DNA of 64,000 nt from Tissierella sp032104385 (GCF_032104385.1 NZ_DAMCHJ010000001.1:343218-407217), one strand, 5' to 3'. Shown: positions 45,444 through 54,318, numbered from the stretch's first letter. The notes: generated from the letters alone by a model not told the origin. A program made the numbers and translations.

Positions 45444-46544
45444 TTAGACATTTTTCACTTTATTTTTACTTGATATTCTATATACTTTTATTTCTTCTGG
45501 TCCCCATAATAATATCTGGTCTTTATTTGTAAGTATTCTAATTATATTATCCTCATGTTTTAATATCTCCTTATTTCCTTCTATTATAACTACTTTGTTA
45601 TCTCCATAAATTAGAAATCCTCCTTGAAATGGTAGTATCTTCTTATAATCATCTGTAAAACTAATTTTATTTTCACTTTTACCATCAAAGCCAATGATTT
45701 CTAAATAATTACTATATAAAATATATACCTTATCTTTTCCAAGATATATATCCTTTATTAAATCAAATTGTTTCTCCCAAATTGTCTTTCCTTCCTTAAT
45801 AAAATAAAGAGAGCTATCACTTAAGGCAATAATATCATCTTTTGCTGTAAAATCAAGATATATGATTATTTCACTATCAATGTCTATTGAATTTAATTTT
45901 TCATTATTTTCCCCATAACAATCTATTTTAGACTTTAATATCTCTCCATTTAAACTCAGTGAAGATATTGCTGATAAATTTCCTTGATTATTTGTATTAT
46001 ATGTAAGAATATTTTCACCTTCATAAGATTGATTTAATATTAATGCACCATCTTTATCTATTATCTTTATATTTTCCGTATCAGGAGATTTTATATGATA
46101 AATTAGATTTTCGTGACTCTCCTTTAAATTAAATATTTCTTTATTTAATTGTAATCTATCCTTAGTTTCCCCATTCTTATCTAAACAATAAATATCTCCT
46201 GTGGACTTGTCCGCTACATATATATATTTATCTCCATAAGAAATATACGGCTCTGTAAAATTAAATTCCTTTTCTAAAATAGGTGTACCATCTATTTTCA
46301 TAAATGATATTTTATTATTACTCCATTTTACTATTGTTTTATCATATATATTGATATTTTGTATATCTCCATTATTTTTAAAAGAATTTACTAATTCTAA
46401 AACCTTTTCCTTACCTGAAACAGAATTTATAAAGTTAATTAGTTTGTTTTGATTTTCCTCTTTTAATAAAAACATACTCAACGTCAGAAATATTATTATA
46501 AATATTTTAAAACCTTTAGATCCAAACTTTTTATTTTCTTCCAC
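45444..46544 (-). CDS. membrane-anchored beta-propeller protein (DUF5711-like)
   Basis: The protein is 366 residues. A single N-terminal anchor (FKIFIIIFLTLSMFLLK) is followed by repeated blades of about 40 residues, each with a hydrophobic strand and a short charged turn (KYIYVADKSTGDIYCLDKNG; KVYILYSNYLEIIGFDGKS). It resembles the DUF5711 family of surface proteins in Clostridia. No catalytic motif is visible; protein or polymer binding outside the membrane is likely. Confidence 0.65.
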   Translation of the reverse strand: MEENKKFGSKGFKIFIIIFLTLSMFLLKEENQNKLINFINSVSGKEKVLELVNSFKNNGDIQNINIYDKTIVKWSNNKISFMKIDGTPILEKEFNFTEPYISYGDKYIYVADKSTGDIYCLDKNGETKDRLQLNKEIFNLKESHENLIYHIKSPDTENIKIIDKDGALILNQSYEGENILTYNTNNQGNLSAISSLSLNGEILKSKIDCYGENNEKLNSIDIDSEIIIYLDFTAKDDIIALSDSSLYFIKEGKTIWEKQFDLIKDIYLGKDKVYILYSNYLEIIGFDGKSENKISFTDDYKKILPFQGGFLIYGDNKVVIIEGNKEILKHEDNIIRILTNKDQILLWGPEEIKVYRISSKNKVKNV

Positions 46545-46721
46545 ATAACCACCTCTTAGAATTATCTTAATTTATTATATCATATACTCAAACACTATAA
46601 CAATTTAATGGTTATTGATATTTTATTTTAAGATTCTATTAGTTTTAACTGTATTAATTTCATAATTTTAATATAAATATTAATATCTTTAATTTATTTA
46701 TTAAAAATATTAATATTTATA

Positions 46722-46750
46722 TTGACATTTTTAATATTTGATAATATTAT
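46722..46750 (+). promoter_or_regulatory. promoter of the DUF2089/DUF4097 operon
   Basis: TTGACA (46722-46727) and TATTAT (46745-46750) lie 17 bases apart. AAATATTAATATTT, a palindrome at 46706-46719, lies just upstream and may be an operator. Confidence 0.7.
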
Positions 46751-46810
46751 GATATTAACAAATGAGTTTTCAAATATAAAATATATATTTAAAACTTGGA
46801 GGTGTTTAAA

Positions 46811-47101
46811 CTGGCATCTAAAATTAAAATTAAAATCGTAGATAAAAATAGTAATTTTAAATTGTGGATACCTAGTATTCCTTTTTGGTTAATTACTTTC
46901 TTATCTCATATAACATTAAAATTCAAGAATATAGCCATAAGAGATGTAGATTATCCAGATGATGATATAAAGTTTTTCTTAAAACAATTGGACAATAAGA
47001 TGATAAAAAATGTAATTTATGAATTAAAATCATATGGCAAATTCGATTTAGTTGATATATCTACTGGTGATGGAACAATAGTTAAGATTTCCATAGGTTA
47101 A
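46811..47101 (+). CDS. 96-residue protein of unknown function, CTG start
   Basis: GGAGGTG is followed after 6 bases by CTG, giving MASKIKIKIVDKNSN; the only other start in frame, TTG at 46796, is too close to that same site. The protein has a short beta-rich start, one hydrophobic stretch (LWIPSIPFWLITFLSHITL) and a C-terminal acidic/basic half ending GTIVKISIG. I do not recognise the family. It opens the operon with DUF2089, DUF4097 and a small SHOCT-like protein, so a role with them is likely. Confidence 0.7.
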   Translation: MASKIKIKIVDKNSNFKLWIPSIPFWLITFLSHITLKFKNIAIRDVDYPDDDIKFFLKQLDNKMIKNVIYELKSYGKFDLVDISTGDGTIVKISIG

Positions 47102-47120
47102 ATAGAGAAAGGATGATGAT

Positions 47121-47492
47121 ATGAGAAAAGAGGTATTAGGTAAATGCCCCATATGTGGTGAAGAACTTTATGTAACAAAACTTAGCTGTCATAAATGTCA
47201 TACACATATAGAAGGTGATTTTACACTTTGTAAATTTTGTAAACTTAATGATGAGCAGAAAAATTTTGTTGAAATCTTTATAAAAAGCAGAGGAAATATA
47301 AAAGAAATAGAAAAAGAATTAGGTATATCCTATCCAACTGTTAGAGGAAGACTTGAAAATGTAATTGAGGCTCTAGGATATAGTCCTAAATATACAGAGC
47401 CCACAATTGATAAAAAAGAAGTTCTGAATAAGTTAAATAATGGTGAAATAACATCTGAAGAGGCTCTTAGGCTCCTTCAAGGTGAAGAATAG
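47121..47492 (+). CDS. DUF2089 zinc-ribbon/HTH protein with SHOCT-like tail
   Basis: The protein is 123 residues. Four CxxC-type pairs (CPIC, CHKC, CKFC) make an N-terminal zinc ribbon. A helix-turn-helix follows (GNIKEIEKELGISYPTVRGRLENV), as in DUF2089 regulators. The last 30 residues, VLNKLNNGEITSEEALRLL, repeat the helical hairpin that starts the next two proteins. It is probably the local transcription regulator. Confidence 0.85.
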   Translation: MRKEVLGKCPICGEELYVTKLSCHKCHTHIEGDFTLCKFCKLNDEQKNFVEIFIKSRGNIKEIEKELGISYPTVRGRLENVIEALGYSPKYTEPTIDKKEVLNKLNNGEITSEEALRLLQGEE

Positions 47493-47503
47493 GAGGGGTC
47501 AAA

Positions 47504-48715
47504 GTGAAAGAAGAGAAAATGATGATCTTATCAATGCTTGAAGAAGGTAAAATAACTGCTGAAGATGCTATAAAACTTATGGAAGCTTTAGAAGACATGG
47601 AAACACCTAAAAATCATAATAAAAGCAAGGAAGAAACATATGATGATTCTCAAGAGGAAAAATCTTCAAAACCTATATTTAATACTCTTGAAGACATCGG
47701 TTCAGATATTAGTAATGTATTATCAAATATGTTTGATGGTTTAAAGGATGTAGGTAATTCATTTATATTTAGAAATAATTATGAGACTATTACCACAGAT
47801 CTAAACTTAGATATATCGGATATGAATCTTCCAAAGTTAGATTTAAAGACTGTTAATGGATCTATACTTCTGAAGCCAACCATCAATGATAATCTATTTA
47901 TCAAAGTTACCTGCCAATATAAAAAGGGATTATTTTCCCCAGATGAACCATATTTTGATTTTAGTGCAAATGAAAATATAATTACATTTAATCCAAAATA
48001 CAATAGCAATATATCAATTAAATTAGATGTTTCATTACCTAGAAAGCATTATGACGAAATAATACTAAATTCTAGTAATGGAAAAATAGATATCCAAGAA
48101 TTAAATACTGATATCTTAAAATGTATAACTACTAATTCATCTATTAATATAGTAAAACTAAATAGCAAAGAAATTGATTTAACAACTAAAAACGGAAAAA
48201 TTGAATGTAAAGATATAAGTTCAAATATTATTAAATCATTCACTACAAATTCCAGTATATTTCTAACAGATTTACGCAGTTTAGAAATTGAAGCTAAAAC
48301 AGCAAATGGTAAAATAGTTGTTAGTGATATTGATGCCCAAAAAATAATATTGAAAACCTCTAATGCATTAATTGAAACAGAGGATATTAATTGTGATATG
48401 ATTCATCTAACTACTTCTAATGGAAAAATTATCTGTAATGATATAGATATGAATAGGGCAAAAGAAGTAAGATTAATGACTTCCAATGGCTCAATTAGCT
48501 CTAAAGTTTATGGAACCAACAGAGATAGTTATTTTGATTTAGAAACTTCCATGGGTAATATCTCTCTCGAAATCCCTAATCTCGTATATAAAATTAATAA
48601 TCAAGCAAACTTAGGCTTCAAAAAAATAGTAGCCCATAGTATTTATTTTGATGAAGATAAAGAGAATATAAAATTTATTGTCTCTACATCAAATGGTTCA
48701 ATAAATATATATTAA
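47504..48715 (+). CDS. DUF4097 adhesin-like protein with SHOCT-like N-terminus (YvlB type)
   Basis: This 403-residue protein opens with the short hairpin MLEEGKITAEDAIKLMEAL, then a low-complexity acidic linker, then a beta-helix of DUF4097 repeats from about 110. The repeated unit ends in phrases such as SNGKIDI, KNGKIECKDI, ANGKIVVSDI and SNGSINIY. It resembles B. subtilis YvlB of the LiaRS-controlled envelope-stress group. No signal peptide is visible, so it acts in the cytoplasm. The GTG start follows GGAGGGG at 5 bases. Confidence 0.82.
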   Translation: MKEEKMMILSMLEEGKITAEDAIKLMEALEDMETPKNHNKSKEETYDDSQEEKSSKPIFNTLEDIGSDISNVLSNMFDGLKDVGNSFIFRNNYETITTDLNLDISDMNLPKLDLKTVNGSILLKPTINDNLFIKVTCQYKKGLFSPDEPYFDFSANENIITFNPKYNSNISIKLDVSLPRKHYDEIILNSSNGKIDIQELNTDILKCITTNSSINIVKLNSKEIDLTTKNGKIECKDISSNIIKSFTTNSSIFLTDLRSLEIEAKTANGKIVVSDIDAQKIILKTSNALIETEDINCDMIHLTTSNGKIICNDIDMNRAKEVRLMTSNGSISSKVYGTNRDSYFDLETSMGNISLEIPNLVYKINNQANLGFKKIVAHSIYFDEDKENIKFIVSTSNGSINIY

Positions 48716-48727
48716 GGAGTGGGTCAA

Positions 48728-49105
48728 ATGCAAGCAGACGAAAAAATGCAAATCTTGACAATGGTTAAAGAGGGAAAAATCTCAACTGAAGAAGGTGTTC
48801 AACTATTAGATGCTCTTAATAACACAAACTCTCCAAATAATACTAATATGAGTACTAAACCTAAGTGGCTAAAGGTAAAAGTCTTCGATCCAGAAGACGC
48901 CACTAAGGTTAATGTAACTTTACCTATCTCACTTATTAATATAGGAGTTAAGTTTGCTTCTAAGTTTTCCCCTGAGTTTAAAGAAGCTGGACTAACTGAA
49001 AATGACATAGAAGAAATATTGACAGCTATCAAAAATGGAGAAACTGGTAAAATTGTTGAAGTAGATAGTGAAAACGGAACTAAGGTTGAAGTTATAATAG
49101 AATAA
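48728..49105 (+). CDS. small SHOCT-like protein
   Basis: The protein is 125 residues, starting at ATG after AAGGAG. The hairpin ILTMVKEGKISTEEGVQLLDAL at the front matches those of the two preceding proteins. A linker and a compact domain (LKVKVFDPEDATKVNVTLP ... TGKIVEVDSENGTKVEVIIE) follow. The last codons lie inside a 44-bp perfect palindrome. Function unknown; the common hairpin suggests the three products bind one another or the same partner. Confidence 0.78.
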   Translation: MQADEKMQILTMVKEGKISTEEGVQLLDALNNTNSPNNTNMSTKPKWLKVKVFDPEDATKVNVTLPISLINIGVKFASKFSPEFKEAGLTENDIEEILTAIKNGETGKIVEVDSENGTKVEVIIE

Positions 49106-49135
49106 TCCCACAATTGTGGGATTATTCTATTATAA
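49092..49135 (+). terminator. perfect 44-bp palindrome at the operon end
   Basis: The two 22-base arms are exact complements around AATT. The core is AATCCCACAATTGTGGGATT. It includes the last three sense codons and the stop of the small SHOCT-like gene. It should fold to a strong RNA hairpin, but the trailing T run is poor. Confidence 0.75.
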
Positions 49136-49291
49136 AGTATATTATATCTATTTTCTGTATTGAATTTTCATATTTTCTTGATATTAGATTCAATGACTAA
49201 TATTTCCCTTGATTTAAGATTATATATTTCAATCTTATAAATATATATTATCAAATTTTTCCTTTTGTGTTTATTCTTATATGGAATCTGT

Positions 49292-49316
49292 TATAATAAA
49301 TGTATCCATACATTTA
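49292..49316 (+). promoter_or_regulatory. -10 box and operator of the MocR-type gene
   Basis: TATAAT (49292-49297) is followed directly by the inverted pair TAAATGTA-TCCA-TACATTTA (49297-49316). The dyad ends 1 base before the ribosome site. Self-repression by the MocR protein is likely. The -35 box is not clear. Confidence 0.55.
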
Positions 49317-49328
49317 AGGAGGATAAGT

Positions 49329-50783
49329 ATGAATAAATTTATCTTAAATAAGGATATAGATACACCTTTATATATCCAACTCTATGAAAATTTTAAAATA
49401 TTAATAGAGGAAAACAAATTTGAAAAGGAAAAGTTACCTTCTATCCGTAGTCTTGCAAAATCCCTAGGAGTAAATAATGTGACCGTAGTTAGTGCTTATA
49501 AACTTTTAGAGAAGGAAGGTTATGTTTATTCAATTAAAGGTAGTGGAACTTATATAAAAAAATCACCTATCTCTGAAGATATGCCCTATTTAGAAGAAGG
49601 TACTATGGAATTAATGGTATCTGGTATACTTCCAATATCAAAAGATAGTATTAATTTTGCCTCTATGTCTCCTACTCCTGATTTATTTCCAATAGAAAAG
49701 TTTAAACAGGCATTGGTAGAAGTATTAGATAGAGATGGAGGACAGGCTTTTTTATATCCTGAAATTACAGGATACGAACCACTTAGAGAGTCCATATCTA
49801 AGTTTCTAATTGAAAATTACAATACAAGAGTAGATAAAGATGAAATTCTAATTACATCTGGGGGACAACAAGGTTTAGACATAATATCAAAAACCTTAAT
49901 AAATCCTGGAGACTGTATATTTGTTGAAAATCCAACATATTCTGGTGCATTAGCTGTATTTAAATCTAGAGGTGCCAAGATTATTGGGATACCAATGAAT
50001 GAAGATGGTATAGATACTGAATTATTAAAAACTTATTCTAAAAGATATAGACCAAAATTTCTATATTTGATGACTAATTATCAAAGCCCTACTACCTACT
50101 CCTATAGCAATGATAAAAAGAAAGAACTCATATCTCTATCAAAAGAAAATGATTTTTATATAATAGAAGATGATTTTTTAACAGATTTGTCTTTTAATGA
50201 TAATGATAAAAATCCCATCCTAAAATCCATGGATAAATTCAACCAAACCATTTTCATTAAATCCTTTTCAAAGATATTTATGCCTGGAGTTCGCATGGGT
50301 TTTATTACATTACCTAATAAATTATTTAGAGAAATTATAAAAGCTAAACATACTACTGATGTATCCTCATCAGGATATCTTCAAAGAGCCTTTGATTTAT
50401 ATTTAAGAAAGGGTTATTGGAAATCACATATAGAAAAAATTAAAAAAGTTTATTCCGAAAAATATAATATTATGACTAGAGAGTTAGATAAATTAAACAA
50501 TTATGGAATATCCTATGTAAAACCTAATGGTGGTCTTAGTATTTGGCTTAAATTACCTAAGGAAATAGATTCTGTTGAACTTTATAATCAATGTGCGGAA
50601 AATAACCTAGCAATTGTACCTGGAAAGGTCTTTTTTGTTGATGAATCTATTTACTCTAATTATATTAGGCTTAGTTTTGGAGCAGTAGATGATAATGATA
50701 TAGTTGAAGGTCTTCGTATATTGGAAAATATAATATCTAGACCATTTAAGAATAAGAATAATAATTATTTACCATTTATATAG
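49329..50783 (+). CDS. MocR-family GntR/aminotransferase regulator
   Basis: This 484-residue chimera has a GntR winged helix (about 1-75, LPSIRSLAKSLGVNNVTVVSAYKLLEKEGYV) fused to a full fold-type I aminotransferase domain (about 105-480). The PLP lysine lies in KSFSKIFMPGVRMGF. Such proteins use PLP adducts as signals, for example PdxR and GabR. No pdx or gab gene is nearby, so the target is unknown beyond its own promoter. The ATG at 49329 follows AAGGAGG. Confidence 0.9.
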   Translation: MNKFILNKDIDTPLYIQLYENFKILIEENKFEKEKLPSIRSLAKSLGVNNVTVVSAYKLLEKEGYVYSIKGSGTYIKKSPISEDMPYLEEGTMELMVSGILPISKDSINFASMSPTPDLFPIEKFKQALVEVLDRDGGQAFLYPEITGYEPLRESISKFLIENYNTRVDKDEILITSGGQQGLDIISKTLINPGDCIFVENPTYSGALAVFKSRGAKIIGIPMNEDGIDTELLKTYSKRYRPKFLYLMTNYQSPTTYSYSNDKKKELISLSKENDFYIIEDDFLTDLSFNDNDKNPILKSMDKFNQTIFIKSFSKIFMPGVRMGFITLPNKLFREIIKAKHTTDVSSSGYLQRAFDLYLRKGYWKSHIEKIKKVYSEKYNIMTRELDKLNNYGISYVKPNGGLSIWLKLPKEIDSVELYNQCAENNLAIVPGKVFFVDESIYSNYIRLSFGAVDDNDIVEGLRILENIISRPFKNKNNNYLPFI

Positions 50784-50785
50784 GA

Positions 50786-50829
50786 AATTGGAAGCTGTAG
50801 CAAATTTTAATTTGCTACAGCTTCCAATT
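50786..50829. terminator. perfect long hairpin between convergent genes
   Basis: A 21-bp stem (AATTGGAAGCTGTAGCAAATT and complement) closes on a TT loop. It directly follows the MocR stop and precedes the DUF3841 stop on the other strand. No T run follows on either side. Confidence 0.7.
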
Positions 50830-50841
50830 GAGTTCCTAGAT

Positions 50842-51417
50842 TTATTGTTCTTTTAATTCTATTATTTTTTTGATCATGTTTTTTCGTATTTCCCATATAT
50901 TTGCCTGTACTCCAAAGACATTCCAATCCTCAATATCAAATATTCTAACCCAGCTATTTATTATTCTTCTTTTTTCTAAGGGGTAAAAATTAGCATACTT
51001 TCCTTCAAAGAATGAATAACTATCTATTAACCCTAACCTTTCTATATCTTTGAAGTATTTTTCCTCATCATCTTTATCAACTGGAATATAATGATGATTT
51101 AATACAAAATCCCACTTTCTTCCATCAAAATATATTACTTCTGACTCATCAATCTCCAGTTCATAAACAACTGTATCCTGTGTAGGTACATACATACTTT
51201 CTTTGGATATTGCACACCATATAGGAAAATCTACTCCTTCTGGCTTGCATACTCTTCCACCTGCAATTCTTACAAACCATTTATACAATTCAATATAATG
51301 ATAGGCGATATCTCCAAATTGTTCTATAATATAATCTCTCTTAACCCTATATACACCATATTTTTCTATGGCTTCTAAACTCCTTTTATCTTGTCTAGTC
51401 CATAGTCTTACTATAAT
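50842..51417 (-). CDS. DUF3841 family protein, non-canonical start
   Basis: The frame reads back through 43 codons upstream of its first TTG codon without any ATG or GTG. The encoded start IVRLWTRQDKRSLEAIEKYG is typical of DUF3841, so translation must begin near 51414-51417 at ATT or ATA, behind GAGGTG. The product is about 190 residues, acidic, with tryptophans in the WFVRIAGGRV, CAISKE and NSWVRIFD segments. Function is unknown. It starts 17 bases after the BCCT gene and is probably cotranscribed. The family call is firm; the exact start is not. Confidence 0.75.
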   Translation of the reverse strand: MIVRLWTRQDKRSLEAIEKYGVYRVKRDYIIEQFGDIAYHYIELYKWFVRIAGGRVCKPEGVDFPIWCAISKESMYVPTQDTVVYELEIDESEVIYFDGRKWDFVLNHHYIPVDKDDEEKYFKDIERLGLIDSYSFFEGKYANFYPLEKRRIINSWVRIFDIEDWNVFGVQANIWEIRKNMIKKIIELKEQ

Positions 51418-51434
51418 ATCACCTCATATATCTT

Positions 51435-52925
51435 TTATTTCTCTTCCTTCAATGCCTTCATCAATGATACTGTTGCTATTAACATTACAAATATAAAAGG
51501 AAATGCTGCTGCTACTGAAGCAGTTTGTAATGCTTGAAGTCCTCCTGAAAGTAATAAAGATGTGGCTAATAAAGCTTGAACTACTCCCCAAACAAATTGT
51601 TTTTTGGATGTAGGATTTAAATCTCCTTGGGAAGATAACATTCCTAGTACAAAGGTAGCTGAGTTTGCAGATGTAATAAAAAATGTACATAATAATACTA
51701 CTGTAATTAATGATAACACTGTACTTAAAGGATAATTGCTAAATACTTGGAATAACGCTGTAGATGGATTACTTGCTGCTGCAGCCAATCCTTCAACTCC
51801 AATTTTATCAACTAAATTTATCCCCATTGAGCCAAATGCTGCAAACCAAACAACTGATACTACAGCAGGTGCAAGTATAACTCCTCCTATGAATTCCCTA
51901 ATGGTTCTGCCTTTTGAAATACGTGCGATAAAGGTACCTACAAATGGAGCCCATGCTATCCACCATGCCCAATAAAATATTGTCCATGAATTTAGCCAAC
52001 TATTATCACCAAATGCTTCAACATGAAGACTGTCGCTTATAAAGCCATTAATATATTGACCTAATCCATTAGTGAACGAATTTATTACCTTTAGTGTAGG
52101 TCCTATTATGATAGTAAGTATAAGAAGTCCAAATGCCAACACTAAATTTATATCTCCTAATAGTTTTATACCTTTATCTATTCCACTAACTGCTGTCCAA
52201 ATATATAGAATTGTAATTACTACAATTATACCTATCTGAACTAATTTAGTCTCTGGAATATTAAATAGATAATTCAATCCACTATTGATTTGTAAAGTTC
52301 CAAGTCCAAGGGATGTAGCTACTCCTGCTACTGTTGCAAATACTGCAAGTATATCTATTAGTTTACCTATTGGACCATTAACTCTTTCTTCACCCAATAG
52401 TGGTATAAAAATACTACTAATTAAACCTGGCTTATTTTTTCTAAATTGAAAATATGCTAGGGCAAGACCTATAATACTGTAATTAGCCCAAGGATGGAAT
52501 CCCCAGTGCATAAAGGATGATTTCATCGCAAAATTTGCTGCTTGTAAGGTTCCTGATTCAATTCCTGGAGCCGGATTTACAAAATGTGATATAGGTTCAG
52601 CTACACCCCAAAATACAAGACCTATACCCATCCCTGCTCCAAATAACATTCCAAACCAAGAAGTCGTACTATATTCTGGCTTTGAATCATCTGGTCCTAA
52701 TTTAATGTCTCCATATTTACTAAATGCTAATATAATGGCAAATATAACAAAGATAAACATAGATATTAAATAAGACCATCCAAAATTAGTTGTTAGGAAA
52801 TTAAGTAATGAGTTTGCAAAATTTGAGAAATTCTCCTGTGCAACTATTCCCCATAAAACTATAGCTATAGATAGTGCAAGAGATATATAAAAAACCGTAT
52901 TATCTTTTTGCTTTGTTTTATTCAT
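51435..52925 (-). CDS. BCCT-family betaine/carnitine/choline transporter
   Basis: This 496-residue transporter has 12 membrane helices. The signature GMGIGLVFWGVAEPISHF and the trimethylammonium aromatic box WAWWIAWAPFVGTFIARIS are present. Such proteins import glycine betaine, choline or carnitine with Na+ or H+. It follows the grd genes on the same strand, so it supplies the substrate of that reductase as well as osmoprotection. The start at 52925 lies 7 bases after GGGAGGA. Confidence 0.94.
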   Translation of the reverse strand: MNKTKQKDNTVFYISLALSIAIVLWGIVAQENFSNFANSLLNFLTTNFGWSYLISMFIFVIFAIILAFSKYGDIKLGPDDSKPEYSTTSWFGMLFGAGMGIGLVFWGVAEPISHFVNPAPGIESGTLQAANFAMKSSFMHWGFHPWANYSIIGLALAYFQFRKNKPGLISSIFIPLLGEERVNGPIGKLIDILAVFATVAGVATSLGLGTLQINSGLNYLFNIPETKLVQIGIIVVITILYIWTAVSGIDKGIKLLGDINLVLAFGLLILTIIIGPTLKVINSFTNGLGQYINGFISDSLHVEAFGDNSWLNSWTIFYWAWWIAWAPFVGTFIARISKGRTIREFIGGVILAPAVVSVVWFAAFGSMGINLVDKIGVEGLAAAASNPSTALFQVFSNYPLSTVLSLITVVLLCTFFITSANSATFVLGMLSSQGDLNPTSKKQFVWGVVQALLATSLLLSGGLQALQTASVAAAFPFIFVMLIATVSLMKALKEEK

Positions 52926-52966
52926 TATAATTCCTCCCATTTTAGAGTAATCTAGAGGTGAATTTA

Positions 52967-52988
52967 TAGGGGTGTTTATACACCCCTA
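52967..52988 (-). terminator. hairpin between grdI-type gene and BCCT gene
   Basis: TAGGGGTGT and ACACCCCTA form a 9-bp stem. The T run is weak, so partial readthrough into the transporter gene is plausible. Confidence 0.6.
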
Positions 52989-52996
52989 CTGTTTAT

Positions 52997-54307
52997 TTAA
53001 ATTTTTACCTTAAATACTGTTTGCTCTTTAATATCTTCAGTTAAAGAATCTAAAGCTACTCCAACTCTATGGTATCTTAATTTCCATTGTTGTTCTTTAG
53101 ATGTTGATGGGTCTCCTAGTGGATATGGAATAGATATTGTAGGTACTATCTTATTTGAGCCTACTGTTGTTGCTACAGGTATTAGGTTACACATTTGAAC
53201 TACTGGTATACCTGCTCTTTCAATTTCTTTTACCATTGTTGCACCGCAACGCGTACAAGTACCTCAGGTTGAAGTCATAATAACTCCATCTACATTATCT
53301 TCTTTTAATTTTTCAACTATTTCTTTACCCATTCTAGCTGCTTCAGCTTGAGTCGTTCCAGTTCCTACAGTGCTATAGAAATAATCATGAAGTTTACCTA
53401 TTTTTCCTTCCTTTAGATATGTCCTCATTGCGTCTATTGGCATTATAACATTCGGATCTGCATCTGCTGCTGCAGGGTCAAATCCAGCGTGAATGGTTTT
53501 ATATACTCCTGATTCTAATCTTTCATCCTTAGATATATCATATCTTCCCCAACGTGTAGCGGAAGCAGATTGAATTCTATCTGGATTATCTACTGGCACT
53601 ATTCCACCAGTTGTTACCATTGCAATATTTGCTTTAGATAAATCCTTAATTGGTGCTGCTATAGGAACTCTATCTTGTTTTGGTATTGGAAGTTCTGTTT
53701 CAAAAAGCTTATTGTTTAATTTTTTAATCAACATATCTACGCCTCTTTCTGCAGCAGTCTTCCCTGATTCCAACCACATTTGAGCTCTAATTCCCCTTGG
53801 GAAAAATCCTTCTTCATCGGCTGAGCCTGTTTTCTCACCTTTTAATATTTTATTTGCAAAGTTAGCTATTACCTTTACATCATCTCTTAATTTTGCTGCT
53901 GATTTTCCACCTTTGAATATATATATATCTTTTTTAAACATCTCTACTCCAGGATTTTCCTCATTCATAGATGTGACAACTGGAACATTAAATTTTTCTT
54001 TAACAGCTTTACAGATAGTCCCACATGCCACTCCATATCTACCTGCTTGAAATGCTGGACCAGCAACAAATATATCAAATTCTTTACCTTCTAAAAATCC
54101 TAATATAGTTTCAACTGCTTCATCTGTATTAGAACCCATAAAGTTATCTCCACAGATAATAGTATGAGTAACTTCTGCCTCAAGCATACTATTTAGAGCA
54201 AGAGATGGTCCTACTAATCCTTCTCTAATCTCTGGTTTATAATCAGCAGTATCTTCTCCACCAATACCTGCAAAGAATTGATTTATATAATGAATTGCTT
54301 TTTTCAT
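52997..54307 (-). CDS. grdI: selenoprotein: betaine/sarcosine reductase component B subunit (GrdI/GrdF type)
   Basis: One 436-residue protein is encoded across an in-frame TGA at 53264-53266. The context reads MTST-U-GTCTRCGATMVKEIERAG with selenocysteine as residue 348, the invariant Sec-x-x-C centre of protein B. The N-terminal half has IHYINQFFAGIGGEDTAD and VAGPAFQAGRYGVACG, as in GrdB/F/I. It binds the substrate and passes it to selenoprotein A (not in this window), yielding acetyl phosphate. A stem-loop follows the TGA. The neighbouring BCCT transporter favours betaine; sarcosine cannot be excluded. Confidence 0.93.
53238..53266 (-). promoter_or_regulatory. UGA codon with candidate bacterial SECIS hairpin
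   Basis: Beginning 13 bases after the TGA, GTTGC-GGT-GCAAC forms a 5-bp stem with a 3-base loop, with TAC/GTA able to extend it. The distance and size fit SelB-binding elements in bacterial coding regions. Confidence 0.7.
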
Positions 54308-54318
54308 CTCTCCACCTC

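Noticed and set aside
52997..53236. 79-residue separate gene after the grd frame
   Set aside because: It begins inside the conserved GTCTRCGATMVKE stretch in the same frame; it is the C-terminus of the selenoprotein.
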